Source: Opitutales bacterium (lineage in GTDB: Bacteria; Verrucomicrobiota; Verrucomicrobiia; Opitutales; JAFGAQ01). From it: DNA of 10,943 nucleotides. The translations under genes were made by a program, and so were the position numbers. The stretch lies in the NCBI GenBank assembly GCA_028704125.1, contig JAQVLM010000054.1, positions 1-10,943 of the forward strand, in the 5' to 3' direction. Each line of letters begins with the position of its first letter. Position 1 is the first letter of the stretch. Shown piece by piece: positions 1 through 6,102 of the stretch. The notes beneath the pieces are model-generated. The model did not search any database. It had not been told where the DNA came from and saw only the letters and a list, made by a program, of their open reading frames with translations.

Positions 1-861
1 TCCGATCCGATACCGGTCCCTGTCCATTTCCACCGGATGAGACTTTGCCAAATCCGAAGACTGCGGCGCATCGACATGCGCGATCGTGATGGTCCCCCGC
101 CCCTTTTCCACGAGTCCGTCCGTCCAAAGCTCAGAGAGCGTTGCGCCATTCAACTTGAGGCGCATGTTGACCGCATCCACATCCAACCCCACGGATCGGG
201 CAGCCCGGACACAGGATCGTGCAGACTCTCCCACGCCCAGAATTCCATGAAACCATCCAACGACCGTGACGCTTATCCGGCTGCCACTGAACACCGCTTC
301 ACGGTCGAAGCGCTGTTGCGTCCCATCCAAAAAAACAAGGGTGCGTCCGTTTAAGAGGATTTCATCCAATCGAAGGCTCCGGTTGCGCTCCTGCCTGCGG
401 AAAGGTTGCAGCCAGTCCCGGACTCGCCTCGGAATCAGTGCAAAATGCTCCCACTTCCGGCCCAGCATCGCCAAAAAATTCGTCCATCCCACACCCGTCA
501 ATCGCACTTCCAACACATGAGCTCCGCAGTTATTGCCCGCACACGCATCCGCCCGCAAAGGACCGCATTCATGATCGTGGCAAAACATTCCGCCATCCGG
601 CACCGACATCCGGCCTACGCGGCGGCCATCCACGTAAAGGGCGTATCCGGGGACCCATTTGGAGTCAGCCCCATCAAAACACCGGGACTCCGCGCTTCCT
701 TTCACCGATAACCGCTCAAGCGGATCATTTGACAAGAAACCGACCCGTCCTTTCGACCGCACCCAACACCCACCGTCAGGAGACGGGTAGAAGCCACTGA
801 TGTAAAACCTTTTCCTCACGTCGATTCGGCTCTCATGATTCCACCACCCGAAGCGCACCAT
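1..861 (-). CDS. Glycosyltransferase (GT4-like), N-terminal part, runs off the left edge
   Basis: The reverse strand is open from 930 down to base 1, so the C-terminal part, including any nucleotide-sugar-binding domain, lies outside the window. The ATG at 861-859 gives 287 residues. Upstream lies only a weak GGGA, so the start is tentative. Residues about 20-165 resemble the beta-rich accessory domain that precedes some family-4 glycosyltransferases (GFYPSPDGGCWVRS, then a Cys/His-containing stretch CHDHECGP). From about residue 205 comes a Rossmann-like start, VVGWFHGILGVGESARSCVRAA. It matches the 'G...LGVGEaaR..v.Al' opening of GT4 enzymes that build surface polysaccharide. It is followed by TITIAHVDAPQ, like the family's 'NLfHvNADq' strand. 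Such enzymes move a sugar from an activated donor to a glycan in the cytoplasm; the sugars cannot be told from here. It lies 145 bases downstream of the TPR gene on the same strand and may be co-transcribed with it. Confidence 0.72.
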   Translation of the reverse strand, partial: MVRFGWWNHESRIDVRKRFYISGFYPSPDGGCWVRSKGRVGFLSNDPLERLSVKGSAESRCFDGADSKWVPGYALYVDGRRVGRMSVPDGGMFCHDHECGPLRADACAGNNCGAHVLEVRLTGVGWTNFLAMLGRKWEHFALIPRRVRDWLQPFRRQERNRSLRLDEILLNGRTLVFLDGTQQRFDREAVFSGSRISVTVVGWFHGILGVGESARSCVRAARSVGLDVDAVNMRLKLNGATLSELWTDGLVEKGRGTITIAHVDAPQSSDLAKSHPVEMDRDRYRIG

Positions 862-1006
862 CCGTTCCCATTTGTCCGCAGTCCGCCACGGGTTCCAGCC
901 AAGAGAAAACCAAAGGAATGATCCTGACAATCACCGAATCCGGTTGACGCGACGCTTTTGCACGGCACTTGCCCCATCATCGCAAACAGGTAAACCGGAT
1001 CACGTG

Positions 1007-1387
1007 TCATGCAGGCGCTTCACCCGCCCCTGAGGCTGCCATTCGCGCAAGCAACTCCTCGAAAGGCCCATAGCCCTTGAGCGGCTCAAGATCCTTGTCC
1101 TGCAGAATCCAACTCAGGTCACGGTATCCCAGATCCAACGCTTTTTGGAGCATCGCAACCGCTTCGTCCGGATGCCCGGTGAGGCTGAGACTACAGGCGA
1201 GATTGTAGTGAACAAGCGGATCACCCGGACGGCAATCCCGCAAGCGCCGATCCATCGCCAATCCTTCCTGGATCCGGCCCACTTTGGTGTACAGGTGGGC
1301 TAATAGCTCCATCACCCGCTCATCCGCCGGGTTCCGGGCATCCAACTGCTCATAAAACGCGATTTCAAAATCCATATCCCGTTCCAT
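1007..1387 (-). CDS. Tetratricopeptide-repeat (TPR) protein
   Basis: This 126-residue protein has no signal peptide or membrane segment and is probably cytoplasmic. Residues about 20-100 form two to three helical hairpins with TPR spacing: ELLAHLYTKVGRIQEGLAMD, then DPLVHYNLACSLSLTGHPDEAVAMLQKALDLGY. It ends with the 'DKDLEPLKGYGPFEELL' type tail, seen in short TPR proteins annotated as 'TPR end-of-group'. TPRs are protein-protein interaction scaffolds; the partner is unknown. The ATG at 1387 is preceded by GAGGGG at a spacing of 7 bases, which favours it over an internal Met at residue 5. It starts 15 bases after the stop of the Fur-like gene, so the two almost certainly share a transcript. 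A glycosyltransferase follows on the same strand. Confidence 0.83.
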   Translation of the reverse strand: MERDMDFEIAFYEQLDARNPADERVMELLAHLYTKVGRIQEGLAMDRRLRDCRPGDPLVHYNLACSLSLTGHPDEAVAMLQKALDLGYRDLSWILQDKDLEPLKGYGPFEELLARMAASGAGEAPA

Positions 1388-1402
1388 ACCGGAACCCCTC
1401 TT

Positions 1403-1912
1403 TCATCCATTCTCCCTGGATGCCGAAGGCACCTCGGGAACCTCAACTCCGTCCGATGGGCGCGCTTCAATCTGCAGGCGCATGGAGACCACTTGCATCC
1501 CAAGCCGGGCCGCTACCGCTTTTCCATACCATTCCATGAACGGGGCATCCACCTCAATGATACGGTCAGTATCCTTGCAGATGACCTGCGCCTTGAAAGT
1601 GGTGGCATTGCGGTGCGAAACGTAGAAAAGGTAGTCCTTTCCAATGTCCACTTCCTTGATCAAACCACTCTCCGTTAAAATCGGGAGGGTCCGGTAAACC
1701 GTCGCACGCGATACCGAACGGTCAATCTGTCTGGCCTTGGTCAACAAATCTTCCGCGGTAAAATGGTCGTCGGAATAATAGGCAGCCCGAAAGATCGCCT
1801 GACGCTGACTGGTGACGCGAAGATCATTGGCTGCCAGAAAAGACTTGAAGGTGTTCCAGGAATCTCCCCCTTCCACATCCGTCATAGCTTCAGCGTTTTT
1901 GTCTTCCGTCAT
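1403..1912 (-). CDS. Fur-family transcriptional regulator with degenerate metal sites
   Basis: The 169-residue protein has the Fur winged-helix domain at about residues 18-92: LRVTSQRQAIFRAAYYSDDHFTAEDLL, then the recognition-helix signature VSRATVYRTLPILTESGLI. The dimerisation half follows (about 93-151, ending RLGMQVVSMRLQIEARP). In ordinary Fur/Zur/PerR proteins this half carries an HHDH..C..C segment that binds the regulatory and structural metals. Here the aligned stretch reads FKAQVICKDTDRIIEV: the histidines are replaced, only Cys112 of the CxxC pair remains, and the C-terminal tail has no second CxxC. The fold looks intact but metal sensing is doubtful. The start at 1912 was chosen because GGAG lies just upstream (CCTT spacer). 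The frame stays open to 2023 but that extension does not look Fur-like, and an ATG at 1885 has no SD. Because the ligands are lost I do not assign fur, zur or perR. Confidence 0.88.
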   Translation of the reverse strand: MTEDKNAEAMTDVEGGDSWNTFKSFLAANDLRVTSQRQAIFRAAYYSDDHFTAEDLLTKARQIDRSVSRATVYRTLPILTESGLIKEVDIGKDYLFYVSHRNATTFKAQVICKDTDRIIEVDAPFMEWYGKAVAARLGMQVVSMRLQIEARPSDGVEVPEVPSASRENG

Positions 1913-1931
1913 AAGGCTCCAGTTCGATCCG

Positions 1932-1960
1932 ATTAAGGCAAATCCACGGCTGTCTGGCAA
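1932..1960 (-). promoter_or_regulatory. Candidate sigma-70-type promoter of the Fur-like gene
   Basis: On the reverse strand TTGCCA (1960-1955) is followed after exactly 17 bases by CTTAAT (1937-1932). These match TTGACA at 5/6 and TATAAT at 4/6. The implied start site near 1925 leaves a leader of about 13 bases before the ATG at 1912, consistent with the chosen start. It was found by eye, and no operator is evident. Confidence 0.4.
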
Positions 1961-2068
1961 CCTAAATGCAACATGCGCTCCAAAGCGGAAACCACCCCGC
2001 ACAAACCGGGCGATAAAAACCAAATGGCGTAATCACCTTGGCCGACCCACCTCCTGACTTTTTGAAGA

Positions 2069-2145
2069 TGGTACCCGATCGGGGATTCGAACCCCGGACC
2101 AATTGATTAAGAGTCAACTGCTCTGGCCAGCTGAGCTAATCGGGC
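2069..2145 (-). tRNA. tRNA-Lys (anticodon CUU), CCA end encoded
   Basis: The reverse strand folds into a complete 77-base cloverleaf. The acceptor stem is GCCCGAT paired with ATCGGGT (one G-U), then discriminator A and an encoded CCA (2071-2069). The D arm is GCTC-AGCTGGCCA-GAGC. The anticodon stem is GTTGA/TCAAT around loop CTCTTAA, giving anticodon CTT at 2111-2109, which reads AAG lysine codons. The T arm is CGGGG-TTCGAAT-CCCCG with the expected TTCGA. It sits between the symporter operon and the Fur-like gene on the same strand. It has its own upstream promoter and no obvious terminator behind it, so read-through into the Fur-like operon is possible. Confidence 0.96.
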
Positions 2146-2161
2146 ACTGCAATAAAAGCGG

Positions 2162-2192
2162 TTTATCTTTCGCGGGCACTTCGTTCTGTCAA
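2162..2192 (-). promoter_or_regulatory. Promoter of tRNA-Lys
   Basis: On the reverse strand a perfect -35 hexamer TTGACA (2192-2187) is followed by GATAAA (2167-2162, 4/6 to TATAAT) after 19 bases. An alternative register, AAGATA, has a 17-base spacer. Initiation would fall near 2155, about 10 bases before the mature tRNA 5' end at 2145. Confidence 0.6.
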
Positions 2193-2256
2193 ACAAAAAA
2201 AGGATATTTTTCATCGAACAAAACAACCGGGCAACCGCACCGAAGAACTTGTCAGA

Positions 2257-2292
2257 AAATGCCCCATAACCCTTTTCTGATCCCAAAGGGGC
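2257..2292 (-). terminator. Possible terminator after the symporter operon
   Basis: Just downstream of the small-subunit stop (2305), the reverse strand has CCCTTT/AAAGGG (2290-2285 with 2275-2270). An overlapping GCCCC/GGGGC pairing (2292-2288 with 2265-2261) is followed by ATTTTCT. A competing 8-base inverted repeat, CTGATCCC/GGGATCAG (2277-2284 and 2301-2308), spans the stop codon. The U run is short, so this is a moderate candidate. Confidence 0.4.
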
Positions 2293-2304
2293 AATCTCCG
2301 GGGA

Positions 2305-2484
2305 TCAGACGGAGCGGTCCAGCCCGTCTTCATCATCCGGCATGTCCGGTGTATCCGGATCAAATCCGTGCAAAGTCTCCTCGGGATTGAAAGGATCCTT
2401 CATCACCTTGATCACACAGCAAACAAAAAGCAATGTGACAGATCCAACCGAACCCAACATGATGAGCCAACCACCTGTTGTCAT
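2305..2484 (-). CDS. MetS-type small subunit of an NSS sodium-dependent transporter
   Basis: This 59-residue ORF has its ATG (2484-2482) overlapping the symporter's TGA (2483-2481) as ATGA, the classic sign of translational coupling. The protein is one membrane helix (residues about 5-26, GGWLIMLGSVGSVTLLFVCCVI), a short basic turn (KVMK) and an acidic cytoplasmic tail (DPDTPDMPDDEDGLD). This matches the layout of the small subunits annotated 'methionine/alanine importer small subunit' or 'NSS transporter small subunit', in which one short helix is encoded directly behind a LeuT-fold NSS protein. In the characterised system, as I recall it (corynebacterial MetPS), the small subunit is required for uptake. 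By analogy it probably associates with the symporter in the inner membrane. The acidic tail is longer than in minimal family members. It is shorter than typical ORF-calling cut-offs and easily missed. Confidence 0.85.
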   Translation of the reverse strand: MTTGGWLIMLGSVGSVTLLFVCCVIKVMKDPFNPEETLHGFDPDTPDMPDDEDGLDRSV

Positions 2485-4235
2485 GACTGCCGACGCCCTC
2501 CTTTCCGATGAAAGTCACGGTATTTCTCAACCCCCGAGACCATCAGCACGAAGAAGATCCCTACCAGCAGGATAAGGGATACGCTCATCCATGCCACCCG
2601 GTTGGGATGCTCTCCAATCAAATCCGTGACGTAGGAACTCAAACCTGATTCACCATCGAAGTTCACTCCCAATACATTGAAGACGATAAACAACACAAAA
2701 ACCCCTATCAGAAACAACGGGGTCACATACTTCATAATCGGACCAAAAACCCGCGGAATCGACATTGAAGCACCCCGATGTGCTTCAACCAAACCGCGAT
2801 CCACACCCCAGACCCATCCAAACAGGATGATCTGAAAAGTCGCCATCACGAAAATCATGAAGGTGCCCACCCAGAAATCGAGTGTATCGAGCGCCTTCAA
2901 CCCTTCACTGAAGTAAATCACGAAAAGGGTTCCCATCGCCGTAATCATGCCCAAAATCGCCACAGACTGGCGCCGGTTCAAGGCCAACCCCTCCTCCAAA
3001 AACGCAATTCCGGGCTGCAGCATCGAAAGCGAACTTGTCACCGCCGCAAGAAAAAGCAGGAAGAAGAACAGAAACCCGAAAAGCTGCCCCCCAATCATTT
3101 CCGAAAACACCATGGGCAACACATGGAAACCCAGCGCAAACGTGCTCATTCCCGCGCCAGCAAGACCCGCCACTCCAAGAAAAGCCACTGCGGCAGGCAC
3201 CGTAACAAGCCCCCCCAACGCCACTTCGCAGAACTCATTTGCACTGGTCGCCGTGAGGCCGCTGAGCACCACATCATCATCCCGTTTGAGGTAGCTCGCG
3301 TAGGTCAAAATGATCCCAAAACCGATGGATAGGGAAAAAAAGATCTGTCCCGATGCGGCCAGCCACATCTGCGGATTGCGCAATTGCTTCCACACACTCA
3401 CCTCGGTCACGCGATAACCCTCCGATTGCGCCATCGCATCCGCGTCCTTTCTCAATCGGGGACCCACCACCTCCGAAACCCGCACCCACGTTGTCAATCC
3501 GGTGTCATCCGGAACGGCCTCCTCAAGGTAAACCTTGGTCGGATTCCACATGAAACCCAATCCGTTCAATACGCTGTTCTGCGGATGCTCCGCATGCGGC
3601 ACTCCCAGCGTCAAAACACGTATCAATATAACAAAGGCCAAAATCAACAGGGTCGGCATCGCATACCGGCAGAACCATTCGATCCCTTTGGAGAGCCCAC
3701 GGTAGATCAGCAGAAAGTTGAGGAAGAACACGGCAATCAAATACACACCGACCTGATCCACCTTGAAGCCCAACGCACTTCCGTTCTCCGATGCGCCGGT
3801 AAACCTGGAGAAAAACGCACCCGCATCTCCCACGGTCGGAAAATGCAACCGCCCCGTCAACGTGTTCACTGCATAACCGAGGCACCAGGACTCAATATAC
3901 ACGTAATACATGTAGATGATAACAGGGATCACCAAACCGAGCACCCCAACGTACTTCGGCAATGGATGCCGCGAAAACACATTGAACATCCCCGGACAAG
4001 AGTTGAAGCCCTCACGTCCCGCCCGGCGTCCCATTGCCCACTCGGCCCAACATATCGGAAGCCCAATCAGCAGGAATGCCGTAATGTAGGCGATCATGAA
4101 CGCACCTCCGCCATACTGGGCCGCATTTCCCGGAAAACGGAGGAAGTTCCCGATCCCGACCGCGCTTCCCGCCACGGCGAGGATCACGCCCATCCGGCTG
4201 TTCCATCCATCCTTTTTGTGAATGCTCGAAGCCAT
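2481..4235 (-). CDS. NSS/SNF-family sodium-dependent amino-acid (or amine) symporter
   Basis: This is a 584-residue LeuT-fold inner-membrane protein of about 12 helices. TM1 carries AGSAVGIGNFLRFP (residues 22-35), nearly identical to LeuT. The Na+ ligands are recognisable by alignment: Na1 A25, N30, S301 (Thr in LeuT) and N333; Na2 G23, V26, A397, T400 and S401. TM6 is GQIFFSLSIGFG and TM8 contains VTSSLSMLQP. It should couple Na+ entry to uptake of a small amino acid or related amine; the substrate cannot be assigned. About 45 extra polar residues (roughly 235-282) lie between TM5 and TM6, where LeuT has only about ten. The start at 4235 is preferred because MASSIHKKDGW matches the short family N terminus. 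The frame is open to 4499, but that extension overlaps hemE and is not membrane-like. No good SD is visible. It lies 112 bases after hemE and overlaps its small subunit by four bases. Confidence 0.93.
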   Translation of the reverse strand: MASSIHKKDGWNSRMGVILAVAGSAVGIGNFLRFPGNAAQYGGGAFMIAYITAFLLIGLPICWAEWAMGRRAGREGFNSCPGMFNVFSRHPLPKYVGVLGLVIPVIIYMYYVYIESWCLGYAVNTLTGRLHFPTVGDAGAFFSRFTGASENGSALGFKVDQVGVYLIAVFFLNFLLIYRGLSKGIEWFCRYAMPTLLILAFVILIRVLTLGVPHAEHPQNSVLNGLGFMWNPTKVYLEEAVPDDTGLTTWVRVSEVVGPRLRKDADAMAQSEGYRVTEVSVWKQLRNPQMWLAASGQIFFSLSIGFGIILTYASYLKRDDDVVLSGLTATSANEFCEVALGGLVTVPAAVAFLGVAGLAGAGMSTFALGFHVLPMVFSEMIGGQLFGFLFFFLLFLAAVTSSLSMLQPGIAFLEEGLALNRRQSVAILGMITAMGTLFVIYFSEGLKALDTLDFWVGTFMIFVMATFQIILFGWVWGVDRGLVEAHRGASMSIPRVFGPIMKYVTPLFLIGVFVLFIVFNVLGVNFDGESGLSSYVTDLIGEHPNRVAWMSVSLILLVGIFFVLMVSGVEKYRDFHRKGGRRQS

Positions 4236-4347
4236 GCTGGCTGAACAGCCTGCACATCGCATGCCACACGTCAACGGAAAGCTGAATCCAATCCGAAATC
4301 CAAGGAATCGCACCGGTCCGGATTCCACCCCCGGGGTCTGGAAAGAC

Positions 4348-5406
4348 TCACCCGACCACAGTCTCCAGCATCGCTTCCATACACTCAATCCTCGCCTCAG
4401 GAAGAATCCCGTGCCCAAGGTTGAAAATGTGACCCGGCAGTAATCCTCCCGACCCCAGCACCTTGCGCGTCTCCTCAACGACAACCGCAGGATCCCCATT
4501 CAACCATTCAGGATCCAGATTTCCCTGTACCGCATAGGTTCGTTCAGCATCGGCCTCCGCCCATTCGCGAAGCGGTACCGATGCATCCAGACTGAAGGCG
4601 CTGGCACCAGTTGTTTTCCATGCGTCGCGATGAGCCGACATGCCTTTCGAAAACAGAATAACCGGCACCGCTTGCCCGACCCCCGCGATAATTTCCCGAA
4701 TCCAGCGAAGCGACCATTCCTCATACCTTCCTTCCGGGCATGCACTTCCCCAGGAATCAAAAATCTGGATTGCATCCACTCCAGCCCCCACCAAGGCCCT
4801 GAAATACGAAACTGTCGCTTCCGTCAAACGCTCAAGCAAGCCCTCAAGCACAGCAGGAGCCCGATTGGCCATTTCCCGGATCGTTGCAAAATCCCGCGAG
4901 GACCCCCCTTCCACCATGTAGGTCGCCAAAGTCCATGGGGATCCGCCAAAACCCAGCAGGGCACGCTCTCCGCCCAAACGCCGCTTAACCTTCTGCGCGG
5001 CTTGCAATACGTAACCGAGGCGCTCGTTGATCCCGACCGGATTCAAGCGCTTCAAATCGTTTTCGACAGCATACTTCCATGCCATCTCAATCCCACCTTG
5101 TTCCCGGAAAGAATACTCCATACCCATCGCCTCCGGAATCACGAGGATATCGCTGAACAGGATCGCCGCATCCAAAGAGGGAAAACGCAGAATCGGCTGC
5201 ATCGTCACCCCCGATGCCACATCCGGCTGGGTTACCATGCCCCTGAAGCCATAGACGGCTTTCATTGCGCGGTATTCCGGAAGATAGCGCCCCGCCTGCC
5301 GCATCACCCACACCGGAGTCCGGTCGACAGGTTTCAGTTCAATCGCACGCAGAAATCGTTCTCTTCCATTCATATCAGGGGACACACAGGCCAACTCCGG
5401 GATCAT
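4348..5406 (-). CDS. hemE: Uroporphyrinogen decarboxylase
   Basis: HemE catalyses the four decarboxylations that turn uroporphyrinogen III into coproporphyrinogen III, a cytosolic haem-biosynthesis step. Length is 352 residues, normal for the family. Family signatures are present: PVWVMRQAGRYLPEYR (31-46), FSDILVIPEAMG (84-95), GFGGSPWTLATYMVEG (152-167), IFDSWGSACP (215-224), VQGNLDP (293-299) and HIFNLGHGILP (326-336). Active-site residues of the human enzyme appear conserved as R36, R40, D86, Y163, S218 and H332. The start at 5406 was chosen because AGGTGA lies 8 bases upstream. An ATG at 5373 begins closer to the usual core (MNGRERFL) but has no SD, and the frame is open to 5472. Other haem genes are absent nearby. 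The next gene, a sodium symporter on the same strand, has no obvious link to haem. Confidence 0.97.
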   Translation of the reverse strand: MIPELACVSPDMNGRERFLRAIELKPVDRTPVWVMRQAGRYLPEYRAMKAVYGFRGMVTQPDVASGVTMQPILRFPSLDAAILFSDILVIPEAMGMEYSFREQGGIEMAWKYAVENDLKRLNPVGINERLGYVLQAAQKVKRRLGGERALLGFGGSPWTLATYMVEGGSSRDFATIREMANRAPAVLEGLLERLTEATVSYFRALVGAGVDAIQIFDSWGSACPEGRYEEWSLRWIREIIAGVGQAVPVILFSKGMSAHRDAWKTTGASAFSLDASVPLREWAEADAERTYAVQGNLDPEWLNGDPAVVVEETRKVLGSGGLLPGHIFNLGHGILPEARIECMEAMLETVVG

Positions 5407-5510
5407 CCCGCTACTCACCTTTCTGTCAATGCTCCAATGCACTTCATCTCCAGAGACAACGGTTCCATCCACGCTCCCGCGAAACGCACCGGATCCGCCA
5501 GTATTCGCGT

Positions 5511-5545
5511 GAAAAAAACAACCCGGATTTCGATGAAATCCGGTT
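5511..5545 (-). terminator. Rho-independent terminator upstream of hemE
   Basis: On the reverse strand a perfect 9-bp stem, CCGGATTTC-ATC-GAAATCCGG (5543-5523), is followed by GTTG and seven Ts (5518-5512). It lies five bases beyond the stop of the 62-codon ORF at 5549 and about 100 bases before hemE. It therefore ends a separate leftward transcript that begins to its right. It is not a terminator of any gene otherwise annotated here. Confidence 0.75.
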
Positions 5546-5548
5546 CGT

Positions 5549-5737
5549 TCAAACGAAAATATGAGTGCGGTTCCAATCGGGAAAACGAATCGGGCATTGG
5601 CAACGCAACCCGCTCTTTATTTGATATTTACAACACAAATCCAGCGTCTCATTTTCGATTTTACAAACGCTTTCCGTTAAGCAAACTAACCAATAAAAAC
5701 AGCCCAAAACATCCCTGGAAACATTTCCCCTAAGCAT
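5549..5737 (-). CDS. Possible small Cys-rich protein, 62 aa
   Basis: I do not recognise this protein. The case for it is structural. The ATG at 5737 is preceded by GGAGGTGA (5751-5744) at a spacing of 6 bases, the strongest Shine-Dalgarno in the window. The stop is followed within five bases by a rho-independent terminator, so a complete leftward unit is visible. The translation has seven cysteines (13, 19, 25, 35, 36, 46, 48), including CC and CQC, and a weakly hydrophobic stretch at about 10-20 (VLGCFYWLVCL). It has no clear signal peptide or known metal motif. The region is AT-richer than its neighbours, where chance ORFs are less likely but codon bias is hard to judge. The alternative is a small RNA gene ending at the same terminator, with the ORF fortuitous. 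Confidence 0.45.
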   Translation of the reverse strand: MLRGNVSRDVLGCFYWLVCLTESVCKIENETLDLCCKYQIKSGLRCQCPIRFPDWNRTHIFV

Positions 5738-6102
5738 CTTGCTTCACCTCCCGATTTGTTTCTTATTTCGAATCAGACCGTAATTGAGGTTGGAGGAAAA
5801 CCGGTTAAAAGATAGGAATGAAGAGGCCCGGGTGAGGACCCGGGCCTCAATTCGTTTTGAGACCTCACGATGGAGGTTCTGGATTGGCTGCGTTTGCCGA
5901 CCGGTCTAACCGATTGGATCACAATACAGATCATGACTGGCCGGTATTCTTGAATGGCGACATCCAGGACAAGGAATGCATGGACAAACATTATCCACGC
6001 GCTTTTCTCCAGTGTACAGTCACCCCGATCGATTTGACAATGCCCCCTGGAAGTCTTTCTTGTAAGGTTCGTTAACCTCCTGATCCTCCAACAAATGCGC
6101 GG
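5738..6102. other. Divergent intergenic region with structured DNA
   Basis: These 365 bases separate the leftward and rightward halves. They contain the SD of the 62-codon ORF (5744-5751), a palindrome AACCGGTT near 5800, the strong hairpin at 5823-5848, and a weak second hairpin just after it (ACCTC-acgatg-GAGGT). A TTGACA hexamer on the plus strand (6034-6039) has only poor -10 matches behind it. ORFs crossing the region (for example 5857-6075 plus, from TTG, and 5773-6216 minus) have no recognisable protein character. I see no convincing gene here. Confidence 0.5.
5823..5848 (+). terminator. Orphan GC-rich hairpin, terminator-like
   Basis: A perfect 10-bp stem, GAGGCCCGGG-TGAGGA-CCCGGGCCTC, is followed on the plus strand by AATTCGTTTT and on the minus strand by TTCATTCCTATCTTTT. 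Both tails are only weakly U-rich. No plus-strand gene lies upstream of it (the window is leftward from 1 to 5737). It may end an unseen small RNA, insulate the divergent units, or be a relic of a deleted gene. Confidence 0.5.

Noticed and set aside
37..800. Four overlapping plus ORFs at the left edge
   Set aside because: They are antisense to the glycosyltransferase frame, whose motifs are recognisable on the minus strand.
816..1010. 64-codon minus ORF whose ATG overlaps the TPR stop as ATGA
   Set aside because: It overlaps the glycosyltransferase start by 46 bases in another frame. Its composition is not protein-like and no domain is recognisable. The ATGA is the only support.
3384..4244. 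286-codon plus ORF, with other plus ORFs at 2778-3332 and 4630-5733
   Set aside because: They are antisense shadows of the symporter and hemE. They are rich in His, Arg, Pro and Gln and have no family features.
4236..4499. Upstream extension of the symporter frame
   Set aside because: It overlaps the conserved end of hemE by about 150 bases and encodes Arg/Cys-rich sequence unlike an NSS N terminus.
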